Source: an uncultured Alphaproteobacteria bacterium
GTDB taxonomy: Bacteria > Pseudomonadota > Alphaproteobacteria > RF32 > CAG-239
Direction: 5' to 3'
Length of the DNA: 64,000 nucleotides
NCBI GenBank assembly: GCA_934273635.1
Contig: CAKQSV010000004.1
Coordinates: 53,784-117,783 of the forward strand
Below are positions 16,924-25,403 of this stretch, in pieces (the first letter of the stretch is position 1; every line of letters begins with the position of its first letter). The translations under genes and the position numbers were made by a program. Under the pieces are notes generated by a model. That model was not told where the DNA came from. It saw only the letters and a list, made by a program, of their open reading frames with translations, and did not search any database.

Positions 16924-17424
16924 TTATGGTCGGTGTTTCAGTCTGTTGTTGATTTGGGTGCGGATGTTTTGCGAGACTTTGGGGCTGTTCTCAATTTCGG
17001 ACTGTTGTTGCTTGAGTTTGTTCTCAAAGTCTTGCTTGATTTCGTCCCCCACCGAAATACCAATATTGTTAATTTTGATGCGCGAGATTGACTTGAGGTA
17101 GTTTTTGGCCTCGCGGTTTTGATACCATGTGACGGGCAGAATAAAAAGCTGTACCCAACTCATTTTATAGAGTTTTCTCCAACCCCAGAGCCACAGCGGA
17201 ATTAACAACAAAAGGCAAATAACAAACAGGTAGTCGCTGCCACTGCGGATGCGCCCGCCCTCGTTCCAAAACGCCGAGATAACCCTCCAGTTGGAGGCGG
17301 AAAGGTAGTTGAAGTCCCATACGGATTTAAACAGCAAAACGGTGCCGCAGAGATAAGCATAACTCCATACAACACCGATGATTGCCAGTTTGATAAAGGC
17401 TAATATTTTTTTTAGGAACTTCAT
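16924..17424 (-). CDS. Two-helix membrane protein paralogous to the next gene
   Basis: 166 residues. Helices at YAYLCGTVLLF and LFVICLLLLIPLWLWGW have the same spacing and PLWLxGW ending as the first 100 residues of the following protein. The C-terminal half is a charged, probably coiled segment (DFENKLKQQQSEIEN). Its ATG overlaps the upstream TGA by one base, so it is translationally coupled to the 458-residue protein. Likely part of the same membrane complex. Confidence 0.7.
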   Translation of the reverse strand: MKFLKKILAFIKLAIIGVVWSYAYLCGTVLLFKSVWDFNYLSASNWRVISAFWNEGGRIRSGSDYLFVICLLLLIPLWLWGWRKLYKMSWVQLFILPVTWYQNREAKNYLKSISRIKINNIGISVGDEIKQDFENKLKQQQSEIENSPKVSQNIRTQINNRLKHRP

Positions 17425-18800
17425 CAGCGACCGTTACCTCCGTTGCTGTGAGTAAGCGGATTTGGGGTAGCGTCATTGCTGTTGCTCGCTTTTTTGCGCA
17501 AATGCTCGGGAACATTTGGAATATCCATACCGTGCAGACGTTGCATAAACGCCGCTTTGCGGGCTTGGTTGGCGATGTCGTCACTGCGGTTGGCATACAT
17601 ATTTTGTTTGATTTGCTCTTCATTGGCGCTTAACATCTTGTCCATATCCTGATATTGCACCAATTGTTGGTAAAGGTTCAGGCCGGTGGTGTTTTGCGGT
17701 TGCGGAGTTTGGATGTTTTTACCCTGTTCATCAAGACCTAAGCGGCTGTGAAGGCGTTGCAGAGCCTCGTTGGCACGGGGATTTTTGCTTTTGTGTTTGG
17801 TACTGGCCTCTTTATATTTACCTTTGTCTAAAGATTTGTTGACGCGTTTGTTGGCTTTTTCAATGTCTTTATATAAGTCAGCCATGGTTTTGCTCGGGTT
17901 GCGCGAGCCGTCAAGCTGTTGGGCAATTAATAGAGCGTTGCGTTTGGACTGCGCCTCAAACAAAGTGGGGTCAAACGGAGCCGGTTTGTCACTACCGAGA
18001 GTGTTTTGCACCATTTGTGCGCGGGTTAGCGCCGCCGCCATATAGTTGATGGCTTTCACGTTGTTGGAGGCATTGACATACATGTCCGCCATTTTATTAC
18101 AAGCCTCAATGCGTTTGTGGGGTGGCAGCTCATTAATCACCTGAAAGGAGATGGTCTTTTTTTCTTCATCAGAGCCTTCGCCGCGGCTGTAACGATCCAA
18201 CTTGTTCAAAAACTTATCTTGACTTTTATCGGCAGCAACTAGATTGGTTTTGCTGGTGTTTACAAAATTTTTATCAATATCTTTCACAAAATTGTTGGTG
18301 CTGTCTTGGAGCGCCGGTTTGGGTGAAAAGTAGTCTTTAACGCCTTTCCATATTCCACCGGCGGCCGGATAAATGATTTTTTCTGCGGTTTTATCTGTCA
18401 ACCACACAACGCCTTTGTAAGTTTTTTTGAACGCCCAGTTGGCGCCGGCAAGCAGCCATTTGTTGTACATATAGTTTAAGATGTCGTCTTCTTTGAAGAT
18501 GTCTTCAATATCTTCAGTGTCTTTGTCTTTTTCTTTTTTGAGGCTGTTGTCGCGTTTGATGTCAACGGCTTTTTCGTCATTGAGCTGATCTTCAAGCTTG
18601 TCTTTTTCGTCTTTTTCAGAGTTGGTGATGTTGCCCTCAAACTGTTTGGCCTTAAGGTAAGATAGGCGCTGTTTGACCGTCATATTTTGAACAGCTTTAT
18701 CTTCTTTTTTATGATTGGCCGTAAGATAGGTCTTTTCCTCGGTTCTGTTTCGAACGGGAGTTGGGGTTTGCTCGGTTACTGCTACTGTTGTTTTTGCCAT
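17424..18800 (-). CDS. Charged soluble protein of the coupling-protein operon
   Basis: 458 residues beginning MAKTTVAVTEQ, AGGA 8 nt upstream. Residues 20-110 are extremely charged (EKDEKDKLEDQ, KKEKDKDTEDIEDI); then a short folded part (LLAGANWAFKKTYKGVVWLTDK) and a long helical region. The tail is Asn/Ser/Thr-rich. No known domain. Operon position suggests a T4SS-associated structural or adaptor role; nothing in the sequence proves it. Confidence 0.65.
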   Translation of the reverse strand: MAKTTVAVTEQTPTPVRNRTEEKTYLTANHKKEDKAVQNMTVKQRLSYLKAKQFEGNITNSEKDEKDKLEDQLNDEKAVDIKRDNSLKKEKDKDTEDIEDIFKEDDILNYMYNKWLLAGANWAFKKTYKGVVWLTDKTAEKIIYPAAGGIWKGVKDYFSPKPALQDSTNNFVKDIDKNFVNTSKTNLVAADKSQDKFLNKLDRYSRGEGSDEEKKTISFQVINELPPHKRIEACNKMADMYVNASNNVKAINYMAAALTRAQMVQNTLGSDKPAPFDPTLFEAQSKRNALLIAQQLDGSRNPSKTMADLYKDIEKANKRVNKSLDKGKYKEASTKHKSKNPRANEALQRLHSRLGLDEQGKNIQTPQPQNTTGLNLYQQLVQYQDMDKMLSANEEQIKQNMYANRSDDIANQARKAAFMQRLHGMDIPNVPEHLRKKASNSNDATPNPLTHSNGGNGR

Positions 18801-18870
18801 TGCGGTTGTCCTATCTTCTTATTTATAACTTTATTTTAATACAAAAAATCAATTTTGTCTATAATTTTCG

Positions 18871-19794
18871 TTAAGCCTTCAGTCGGCGCAGAAAGTTGCC
18901 CAGTTTTTGGTTGATACGGATGCCGTCTTGCGGTTTGACTTTGATTATGCCGAAAAAGCGGTCGCGCATTTTGCCAAAGTCAATCGGCGCAAAGGTGGCC
19001 GGATTGGTGGTTAGGGCTTTGAACGAGCCTTTGGGGTCTTTGCCTGAGAGGCGGAAGTAGTTGTTGACCAAGCGTTCGGCGTCTACGGGAAAGTTTTTTT
19101 CTTGAATCGCGCGGATGTAACATTGCGCTCGTTCAATGCGACGTTGGTGTTCTTCATAAATTTCTTTCTCAAGCTGTTTGCGCTCAAATCTGATTTTGCG
19201 TGCCTCATAGTCAATCTCACAACCTTCAAGCTCAATTAGGGTCTCAACATAAGAGATTAAGCCGAGTTGCAGATTTTCGTCTTCGCAACGCTCGGCGGCG
19301 TCTAAGAGTTGGTCGTCGGAGCTGTCGGGCTGAATATTTTGCATCTCGGTCGGGAACAGCTGCATAAGAATATCCCATCCGTTCAAAATATCACGGCTGA
19401 CGTTGGTGCCGGCTTTCTTTTTGTAATGCGGATAAAGGTTTTCTTCAGAAACATGGCGGACAGGCGCTTCATAGCCGCCTTCTTCACACAGGGTTTCAAT
19501 CGCATACATAAAGTTGCGATAGGCGCGGAGTAGGGAAAACTCGTGCTCGTTGAGCTTGAGGGGTTCTTCCTTCTCTTCGTCGGCGTATGATAATTCGGAT
19601 GCCGCGCTTTCTTGCGTTTGGTGGTGTTCCTCAATCTCATCAACAGCTTGCTGAGCCTCGGCAAGGTTGTCTTCAAGCTCGTTAGAGATAAAGTCGCTCA
19701 GCATTTGCTCAAATTCATCGGTGTCGACGTCTGATGGCAAAATGTTTTCGTCCGTCGTGGCGTTGATGTCTGCCATTTTTTCTATCTTGCTCAT
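18871..19794 (-). CDS. Acidic cytoplasmic protein, unknown
   Basis: 307 residues. The first 85 are strongly acidic (DTDEFEQMLSDF, ELEDNLAEAQQAVDEIEEHH), the rest is a helical fold with EEHQRRIERAQCYIRAIQEK and a basic C-terminus (FGKMRDRFFGIIKVKPQDG). GAGG lies 5 nt before the ATG. It sits 12 nt after the DUF6476-like gene and 70 nt before the 458-residue gene. No family recognised; could be a chaperone or adaptor for the coupling protein. Confidence 0.65.
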   Translation of the reverse strand: MSKIEKMADINATTDENILPSDVDTDEFEQMLSDFISNELEDNLAEAQQAVDEIEEHHQTQESAASELSYADEEKEEPLKLNEHEFSLLRAYRNFMYAIETLCEEGGYEAPVRHVSEENLYPHYKKKAGTNVSRDILNGWDILMQLFPTEMQNIQPDSSDDQLLDAAERCEDENLQLGLISYVETLIELEGCEIDYEARKIRFERKQLEKEIYEEHQRRIERAQCYIRAIQEKNFPVDAERLVNNYFRLSGKDPKGSFKALTTNPATFAPIDFGKMRDRFFGIIKVKPQDGIRINQKLGNFLRRLKA

Positions 19795-19806
19795 GGTATC
19801 CTCGTT

Positions 19807-20088
19807 CTAAAGGTTCAGGGCAGAGGTTTTCTGCTTGGTTTGAGGGTTGTAGATTATAATCCTGTCCGGTTCGCCGCCGCCTTTGACCAAAATCGCCAAT
19901 TCATCTCCAACCGCGGTGATACTCGCAATGCCGCTGCCGGTCGGTTGTTCCAACGCGGTTTCGGTATAAGCGGTACTCGGTGTTTGCGACTTTTTATAAA
20001 TCATGGTCAGCAACATCAGGCTGCCAAACACCAGCATAAAGGTCATAATACCCACAACGCCTTTGACTATTTTAAGCTTGTTCATCAT
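19807..20088 (-). CDS. DUF6476-like membrane-anchored protein
   Basis: 93 residues: one N-terminal membrane helix (VVGIMTFMLVFGSLMLLTMI), then a small beta-rich domain ending GGEPDRIIIYNPQTKQ. The plan (anchor, IASITAVGDELAIL, IIIYxP) matches the alphaproteobacterial DUF6476 family, which as I recall sits divergent to rluD as here. AGGG precedes the ATG by 5 nt. Function unknown. The gene shares a 75-nt divergent promoter region with rluD and heads the leftward operon. Confidence 0.7.
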   Translation of the reverse strand: MMNKLKIVKGVVGIMTFMLVFGSLMLLTMIYKKSQTPSTAYTETALEQPTGSGIASITAVGDELAILVKGGGEPDRIIIYNPQTKQKTSALNL

Positions 20089-20163
20089 CTTAACCCTTGC
20101 ATTTTAGCACATTTCTTCTATCTTAAGCAAGAGTATAACAAATAACTTTATTTTTGGTAAAAA

Positions 20164-21141
20164 ATGAGCGACGATTCCGATATTATCTTAACCCCTGCGG
20201 TGACCGAGGCTGACAAGGGTTTGCGACTTGACAAGTTTTTGGCGCAAAATGTCGGCGCTGTCTCGCGCTCCAGACTGCAACGGCTGATTAGTTTGGGGTT
20301 TGTGAGCTGTGATGACGATATTATTGCCGATAACTCTTTTAAGGTTCGGGCGGGCGATGTGTATCAGATTGTGGTGCCGGCGCCCGAAGAGGCTAATCCG
20401 CAGCCAGAGGATATTCCGCTTGATGTGCTGTATGAAGACAATGACCTGATTGTGGTGAACAAACCCGCGGGCATGACCGTTCATCCGGCGGCAGGCGTGC
20501 ACAGCGGCACGTTGGTCAACGCGTTGCTCTATCACTGTCGCGATAATTTGTCGGGCGTGGGCGGGGTTAAACGTCCGGGGATTGTGCACCGCATTGACAA
20601 AGAGACCAGCGGGTTGTTGGTGGTTGCTAAAAACGATTTGGCTCATCAGGGGTTGGCCGAGCAGTTTGCCGTGCATTCGTGCGAACGGACGTATCTGGCG
20701 TTTGTTTATGGCGTGCCTGCGCCGCTGCAAGGCGAAATTAACGCCAACATCGGGCGCAGTCCTTATGACCGCAAAAAAATGGCCATTGTGCCCACCGGCG
20801 GCAAAAGCGCGATCACGCATTATCAAACGCTCAAGCTTTGCGGAAAAACGGCGTCGCTGGTGCAATGCCATCTGGAGACAGGGCGTACTCATCAAATCAG
20901 AGTGCATTTGTCGAGTCTGGGGTGCAATTTGATTGGCGACAAAGTTTATGTCAAAGCAAAAAAATCTATGGTGACCGGCGTGTCGCCCGAAGTGCGCGAG
21001 TTTATCAATAACTTTCCGCGGCAGGCGTTGCACGCCAAAACCCTTGGTTTTGTTCATCCGCGGACGCATGAGTTTTTGCAATTTGACTCGGAACTGCCCG
21101 CCGATTTGCAAAATTTGGCGCAAATTTTGGGGCTGAATTAA
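20164..21141 (+). CDS. rluD: 23S rRNA pseudouridine synthase RluD
   Basis: 325 residues: S4 RNA-binding domain (GLRLDKFLAQ … SRSRLQRLISLGFV, about 19-65), then the RluA-family catalytic domain with HRIDKETSGLLVVAKN; Asp145 is the catalytic residue. ETGRTHQIRVH and a NPLIGD-like segment complete the fold. RluD isomerises uridines in helix 69 of 23S rRNA. The rluD-rpoH order is typical of Alphaproteobacteria. The ribosome binding site is weak. Confidence 0.95.
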   Translation: MSDDSDIILTPAVTEADKGLRLDKFLAQNVGAVSRSRLQRLISLGFVSCDDDIIADNSFKVRAGDVYQIVVPAPEEANPQPEDIPLDVLYEDNDLIVVNKPAGMTVHPAAGVHSGTLVNALLYHCRDNLSGVGGVKRPGIVHRIDKETSGLLVVAKNDLAHQGLAEQFAVHSCERTYLAFVYGVPAPLQGEINANIGRSPYDRKKMAIVPTGGKSAITHYQTLKLCGKTASLVQCHLETGRTHQIRVHLSSLGCNLIGDKVYVKAKKSMVTGVSPEVREFINNFPRQALHAKTLGFVHPRTHEFLQFDSELPADLQNLAQILGLN

Positions 21142-21218
21142 AACTAATTGCTAGGTTGTGTTTGTGGATAACTGTGATTATTCTGACCGCCGTCAACAAA
21201 ACATTGAGGGAGGCTACG

Positions 21219-22085
21219 ATGAAACAGGACTTCACTCTAAGCGGTTTTGACTTTTCGCCGGAAATTAATATGGCTCGCTATCTGCAAAGTATTCGCAAAT
21301 TTCCGATTTTGACGGTGGAAGAAGAATACAATTTGGCGGTAGAATATCGTAAAACAAAAAATCATAAAGTGGCGCAAAAACTGATTAATTCGCATTTGCG
21401 ATTGGTGGTTAAGGTGGTTTCAAAATACCGTGGTTACGGGTTGCCCGTCAGCGAGATGATTGCCGAGGGTAATGTCGGGTTGTTGTATGCCGTGAACAAG
21501 TTTGAGCCGGATAAAGGTTTTCGGTTTTCAACCTATGCGTTGTGGTGGATTAAAGCTGCGGTTCAAAAATATATTCTAAACTCTTGGTCTTTGGTGAAAA
21601 TCGGCACGACGGCGGCGCAGAAAAAGCTGTTTTTCAACCTGCGCAAAATTAAAAACAAGCTCAATTTGCTTGATGATCGTGAGTTGTCGCAAAAGGTTTT
21701 GGCTAATATTGCCGGCAGTCTTGACGTGAGCGTGCAAGATGTGACCGATATGAATATGCGGATGAAGTCGCATGACGGTTCGCTGAACGTGATGATTGAT
21801 TCTTCTTCGGACAGCGGTACCGAGTGGATGGACTTTATCTCGGATGGGCGACCGAATCAGGAAGAAACTTATGCTTATTCTGAAACGTTGGCTTATCGGC
21901 GCAAACTTTTCAGCAAAGCCTTGGGCTGCTTGAACAAACGCGAAAAAGATATTTTGTTTAAACGGCGGTTGGTGGAAAAGGCGGTGACGCTTGACGATTT
22001 GTCACAACTCTATTCGATTTCTAAAGAACGGGTACGGCAGATTGAGCTCAACAGCATTAAGAAAATTCGCAAAAATCTGCAATAA
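21219..22085 (+). CDS. rpoH: Heat-shock sigma factor RpoH (sigma-32)
   Basis: 288 residues from the ATG with GGGAGG 6 nt upstream. Region 2 (LINSHLRLVVKVVSKYRGYGL, EGNVGLLYAV, FRFSTYALWWIKAAV) and the RpoH box QKKLFFNLRKIK identify sigma-32 rather than RpoD. Region 4.2 near the C-terminus carries the helix-turn-helix (LDDLSQLYSISKERVRQIE). It directs transcription of chaperone and protease genes. Begins 77 nt after rluD. Confidence 0.95.
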   Translation: MKQDFTLSGFDFSPEINMARYLQSIRKFPILTVEEEYNLAVEYRKTKNHKVAQKLINSHLRLVVKVVSKYRGYGLPVSEMIAEGNVGLLYAVNKFEPDKGFRFSTYALWWIKAAVQKYILNSWSLVKIGTTAAQKKLFFNLRKIKNKLNLLDDRELSQKVLANIAGSLDVSVQDVTDMNMRMKSHDGSLNVMIDSSSDSGTEWMDFISDGRPNQEETYAYSETLAYRRKLFSKALGCLNKREKDILFKRRLVEKAVTLDDLSQLYSISKERVRQIELNSIKKIRKNLQ

Positions 22086-22093
22086 GGCGGTTC

Positions 22094-22127
22094 AAAAAAA
22101 AGAGGCGGAGAGAAAATCCGCCTCTTG
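22094..22127 (-). terminator. Terminator between convergent rpoH and the ParB-like operon
   Basis: AAGAGGCGGA-(T/A-rich loop)-TCCGCCTCTT; on the minus strand it is followed by eight T, so it mainly serves the leftward operon. Confidence 0.9.
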
Positions 22128-22143
22128 GTGTGTGGGGATGGTG

Positions 22144-22665
22144 TTAAACCTCCCAACTTTTGGAGAACTCTTCGTCTTTGAAGAGCGAGGCCAGACCGGT
22201 AATTTGCTTGAGGCGCAAAACCTCGTCGGCAGACATACCGATGTTTTTGCAAATCCAAGCGTCGCTTTTGCCCATTTCAACCAACTCGGCGACAATATTG
22301 CTCATCAGATCCACATTGTGGCTGCCGCGGGCGCGGTTGTGGCGGATGGTGGACGCCATGCGTTCGCCTAAAGATTTGTTGATGATAACCACCGGCACCA
22401 AACCTTTCTCGCGCTCATAAATGCGGCGGCTGGTTTTCATAATCGTGTAGCGGTGGAAGCCGTCAACAATAATATATTCGTCTTTTTCTTTGTCATAATA
22501 GCACACAATCGGTTGCGTGTAGCCGTCTTCCCAAATTGACAGTTCCAACAACTTCAACTCCGGCGGGGCAACGCGGTTGGGGTTGTACTCATTGGCTTTG
22601 ACTTTTTCTATGGGAATTGCCTTAACGTTATACACGGGGCTTAAAAATTGATTGTCTTCACTCAT
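22144..22665 (-). CDS. ParB/IbrB-like protein
   Basis: 173 residues with the ParB/sulfiredoxin-like N-domain: IPIEKVKANEYNPNRV, SIWEDGYTQPIV and the DGFHRY loop that replaces the nucleotide-binding GxxRR of ParB. The C-terminal part (HNRARGSHNVDLMSNIVAELVEMGKSD … IGMSADEVLRLKQ) resembles a ParB-type helix-turn-helix. Homologues called IbrB accompany IbrA in prophages and islands. Here it follows the IbrA-like gene by 17 nt. A DNA-binding or nucleotide-dependent partner role is likely; it is not a chromosome-partition ParB because no ParA or parS is present. Confidence 0.85.
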   Translation of the reverse strand: MSEDNQFLSPVYNVKAIPIEKVKANEYNPNRVAPPELKLLELSIWEDGYTQPIVCYYDKEKDEYIIVDGFHRYTIMKTSRRIYEREKGLVPVVIINKSLGERMASTIRHNRARGSHNVDLMSNIVAELVEMGKSDAWICKNIGMSADEVLRLKQITGLASLFKDEEFSKSWEV

Positions 22666-22682
22666 AACACTATCCTTACTGG

Positions 22683-23981
22683 TTATAAATTTTTATATTT
22701 TTCAATAAGTTCACGTTCGCGTTCGCTCTGCTTTTTGGTTTGGGCAAAGCCCATGTATTTGCAGAGGTGGTCGTTTTTCAAAATGCAGATGGCCATACGT
22801 TTCCATGACGGAATATCAATGGTTGACTTGATGTCGTCGGTATCGTCCGGCGTGCCTAAAAAGACAATCTGGTCTTTGGTGGAGCGATTGCCTTTGCCGC
22901 GGTTGCGGATGCGATAGTTGCAGGCCTCAAGCTCTTTGATGGCCTCTTCGTTCACCACGCCGCCATGTTTCCACCAAAAACGGATGGAGGTTTTGAACTT
23001 GGCAATGTAGTTTTCGCGGATTTCATCGGGCAGGGTGGCGAGCAAAAACTTAACATAAGAGCGCCAGGTGTGACCTTTGGGAAGGTCAAAGCGTTTGCTG
23101 CCCAGCACTTTGGTGTTGCCGTAAATCGCGCCAAAGTTGGCGCCTTGCACCCGCGCCACCACTTTGACCCATGTTTGGGGGTCAAGCACGCGGTAGAGGT
23201 TGAGGCTGTCTTTGGCACTCTCATGGTAGGGACTGGCGACGCGCATTTGGTGGATTGAAAGACCGGCTTTGTAGAACAGGTCGTAAATTTTGTTGTATTC
23301 AAATTCAAATTTGCCGTTGGCAATCCACACGTCTTTGGTTGCCCAGTCATAAAGCGGGTAACCGTGATAAAAACGTTCGCCCATTTTAGTTGTCCATTTG
23401 CCGTCGCCAAAGGTGATTTTGTGGTCGGACGCATAGGCGCGGAAACGGTTGAGCGACTCATCGGCGCGCAACCCCAACAGGCAAATGGTGTTGCCGGGGT
23501 GGTTGCGGGCATACCATTGCCCAAATTCGGCATAAAAATCTTCTTGCGCCATTTTATAGCGATAAAAATCAAACGGGTGATTCTTCAGGTTGATGATAAA
23601 GTCATATTTGGGCATGGGGCGCACCCACTCTTCTTCTTTGAGGTCGTCCCACGGGTACCAATACATTTGATAGTTGCTTACCGCGCAGCGCGATCCTTGA
23701 GGTATGCACACCCAGTAAGGGACAATGTCATCCAGATTTTTTAAGAACATACTTTCAACGTAGTCGGTAGTGGCTTGATATTGCGCCTCAAAATCTTGAT
23801 GAAAGACACCGATTTTTTTGGCGATGTTGTGCCGGCGTTTGTAATCAAGCACTAAATTAAGCAACAGACCGCTGTCTTTGCCGCCCGAAAAGGACACATA
23901 TATATTGTCAAAATTATCAAAAATATATTTAAGGCGGTTTTGCGTGGCCTCATAAACATTTATATCCAGATATTTTTTCAC
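22683..23981 (-). CDS. IbrA-like PP-loop (PAPS-reductase family) protein
   Basis: 432 residues. The PP-loop SFSGGKDS (30-37) identifies an ATP-pyrophosphatase of the PAPS-reductase superfamily, and the overall layout (HQDFEAQYQAT, CLLGLRADESLNRF, then a DUF3440-like C-terminal half) matches IbrA. Such proteins adenylate a substrate, often in sulfur or base modification; DndC of DNA phosphorothioation is a distant relative. It starts inside the stop codon of the SNF2-like gene (4-nt overlap), so the two are co-translated. True substrate unknown. Confidence 0.85.
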   Translation of the reverse strand: MKKYLDINVYEATQNRLKYIFDNFDNIYVSFSGGKDSGLLLNLVLDYKRRHNIAKKIGVFHQDFEAQYQATTDYVESMFLKNLDDIVPYWVCIPQGSRCAVSNYQMYWYPWDDLKEEEWVRPMPKYDFIINLKNHPFDFYRYKMAQEDFYAEFGQWYARNHPGNTICLLGLRADESLNRFRAYASDHKITFGDGKWTTKMGERFYHGYPLYDWATKDVWIANGKFEFEYNKIYDLFYKAGLSIHQMRVASPYHESAKDSLNLYRVLDPQTWVKVVARVQGANFGAIYGNTKVLGSKRFDLPKGHTWRSYVKFLLATLPDEIRENYIAKFKTSIRFWWKHGGVVNEEAIKELEACNYRIRNRGKGNRSTKDQIVFLGTPDDTDDIKSTIDIPSWKRMAICILKNDHLCKYMGFAQTKKQSERERELIEKYKNL

Positions 23982-25234
23982 AGTTGCAATGCCTCTACTT
24001 TGGTTATTTTTTTATACACGTTTGACAATACGCTCTTTTTGTGCTCCAGACTGTCGTTGATGAGCTGTTCCAGATTGGTTTTTACCCAAAAGTCATAGAT
24101 GTTTATGTATGACGGGAAACCCCGAAAAGAAACAGAATCTAAACTTTGCACCTTACAACGATAATCAAAAGTTTGCGAAAAGTATATAATATTATTGCAA
24201 AGTTGCATATCTAAACCGAATTTATCAACACCATATGTGCAAAACATAATGTCGGCACTGCGCTCAAAGGCTTTGATTGCCCTGCGTTTGTTGGTGCGAC
24301 CGCTCAGCTCAATAAACGGGATGTTGTGCAAAATCTGTGTCTCTTCAATGAAGGTGATTTCATCTAAAAATTTGGTGTAGACTAATGCTTTCTCCTTACG
24401 ATTGCAGATTTCCTCAATCAGAATCTGCAGACCTAGGAGCTTGTTTTGCGACATGGTGTACATTTTTTGAAAATTTTGCACCAAATCCATAAAAACAAAA
24501 TGAGGCTTGGTGCGCAAATAAGATGATTTTTCTTGATGATAGCTTTCTTCTTCCTGCGGGGTGAGTTCAAAAAAGCGGTTGAAGTGGTTGATGATAAATT
24601 TGTTGCCAAAATCATAGCCGAGTATGTAGGGGGAGATGAGCTCAAGCAGGCGATTTTCGTCTTGCGGACGCGACCAACGCTTCATGACCATATAGTTGTT
24701 ATAGCTGTATGGCAGAAAAATATTATTAAACTGACTTTCGTTCATATTCAATATTTTAGAGTCAAGAAATTCAAGTTGTGAATAAAAGTCTATCAAGCCT
24801 TGAGTGACGGGGGTGCCGCTTAAGATAAGTTTGTAGGTGAAAAAGCGGCTGAGCATGAGCAGGCGTCGGGTGCGACCGGATTCGGCATTTTTGATGGTGA
24901 GGCTTTCGTCAATGACGCAAAAGGTTTTGTGATTGGTGATAAAGTTATAAAGCTCAAGATATTTGATGTCGGAGACCGAGATGGTCTCGGCGGCGTAAAA
25001 TTTGATACGGTGGCGAAAACTGCGACTGTTTTTTTTAATCTCATTGGTATAAATCAGCGTGCTTAAAAAACTTGACGGTGCCACCCAGATGACAAATTCA
25101 ATTTCGGTCAACAACAATTCTATCAGCTCAAGCGCCATTTGAATACGCTTGTCCACCACGTTGACAAACAAAATTCCGGCTTTGAGACGGCGGAGTTTTT
25201 GGTGTTGCGCGCGAAGAGAATAATCTTTAGGCAT
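23978..25234 (-). CDS. SNF2-like helicase-fold protein with degenerate ATPase motifs
   Basis: 418 residues from MPKDYSLRAQH (AGGA 8 nt upstream; an earlier in-frame start is less likely). SNF2 order is recognisable: motif I region AGILFVNVVDKRIQM, motif II VIDESLTIKN, motif III LILSGTP, then the second RecA domain with MFCTYGVDKFGLDMQLCNNIIYF and QSLDSVSFRGF. Motif I lacks the GxGKT of an active P-loop, motif II is DES instead of DEAH/Q, and motif VI lacks the usual Arg pair. It probably binds DNA or the partner proteins without normal ATP hydrolysis. First gene of the three-gene operon. Confidence 0.8.
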   Translation of the reverse strand: MPKDYSLRAQHQKLRRLKAGILFVNVVDKRIQMALELIELLLTEIEFVIWVAPSSFLSTLIYTNEIKKNSRSFRHRIKFYAAETISVSDIKYLELYNFITNHKTFCVIDESLTIKNAESGRTRRLLMLSRFFTYKLILSGTPVTQGLIDFYSQLEFLDSKILNMNESQFNNIFLPYSYNNYMVMKRWSRPQDENRLLELISPYILGYDFGNKFIINHFNRFFELTPQEEESYHQEKSSYLRTKPHFVFMDLVQNFQKMYTMSQNKLLGLQILIEEICNRKEKALVYTKFLDEITFIEETQILHNIPFIELSGRTNKRRAIKAFERSADIMFCTYGVDKFGLDMQLCNNIIYFSQTFDYRCKVQSLDSVSFRGFPSYINIYDFWVKTNLEQLINDSLEHKKSVLSNVYKKITKVEALQL

Positions 25235-25341
25235 TTGACTTGTCCTTTTGTGACCAACCCGCATTTAATATATATGTGGCGGCGGGGTTTTTCATCTTTT
25301 AATTGTCAGCCTGTTAATAGGTATTTGGTTTGAATAAAATT

Positions 25342-25357
25342 TGGCACGATATTTGCA
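25342..25357 (+). promoter_or_regulatory. Sigma-54 promoter of the flgI operon
   Basis: TGGCACG-N4-TTGCA matches the RpoN -24/-12 consensus exactly and lies 46 nt before the flgI ATG. Confidence 0.9.
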
Positions 25358-25403
25358 TATAAAGACATAAGTTTTTAGGCAAAATAATTGCAGGTATAAT
25401 AAA

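Noticed and set aside
22144..22665. Chromosome-partition ParB
   Set aside because: No ParA, no parS, and the IbrA-like partner points to the IbrB subgroup.
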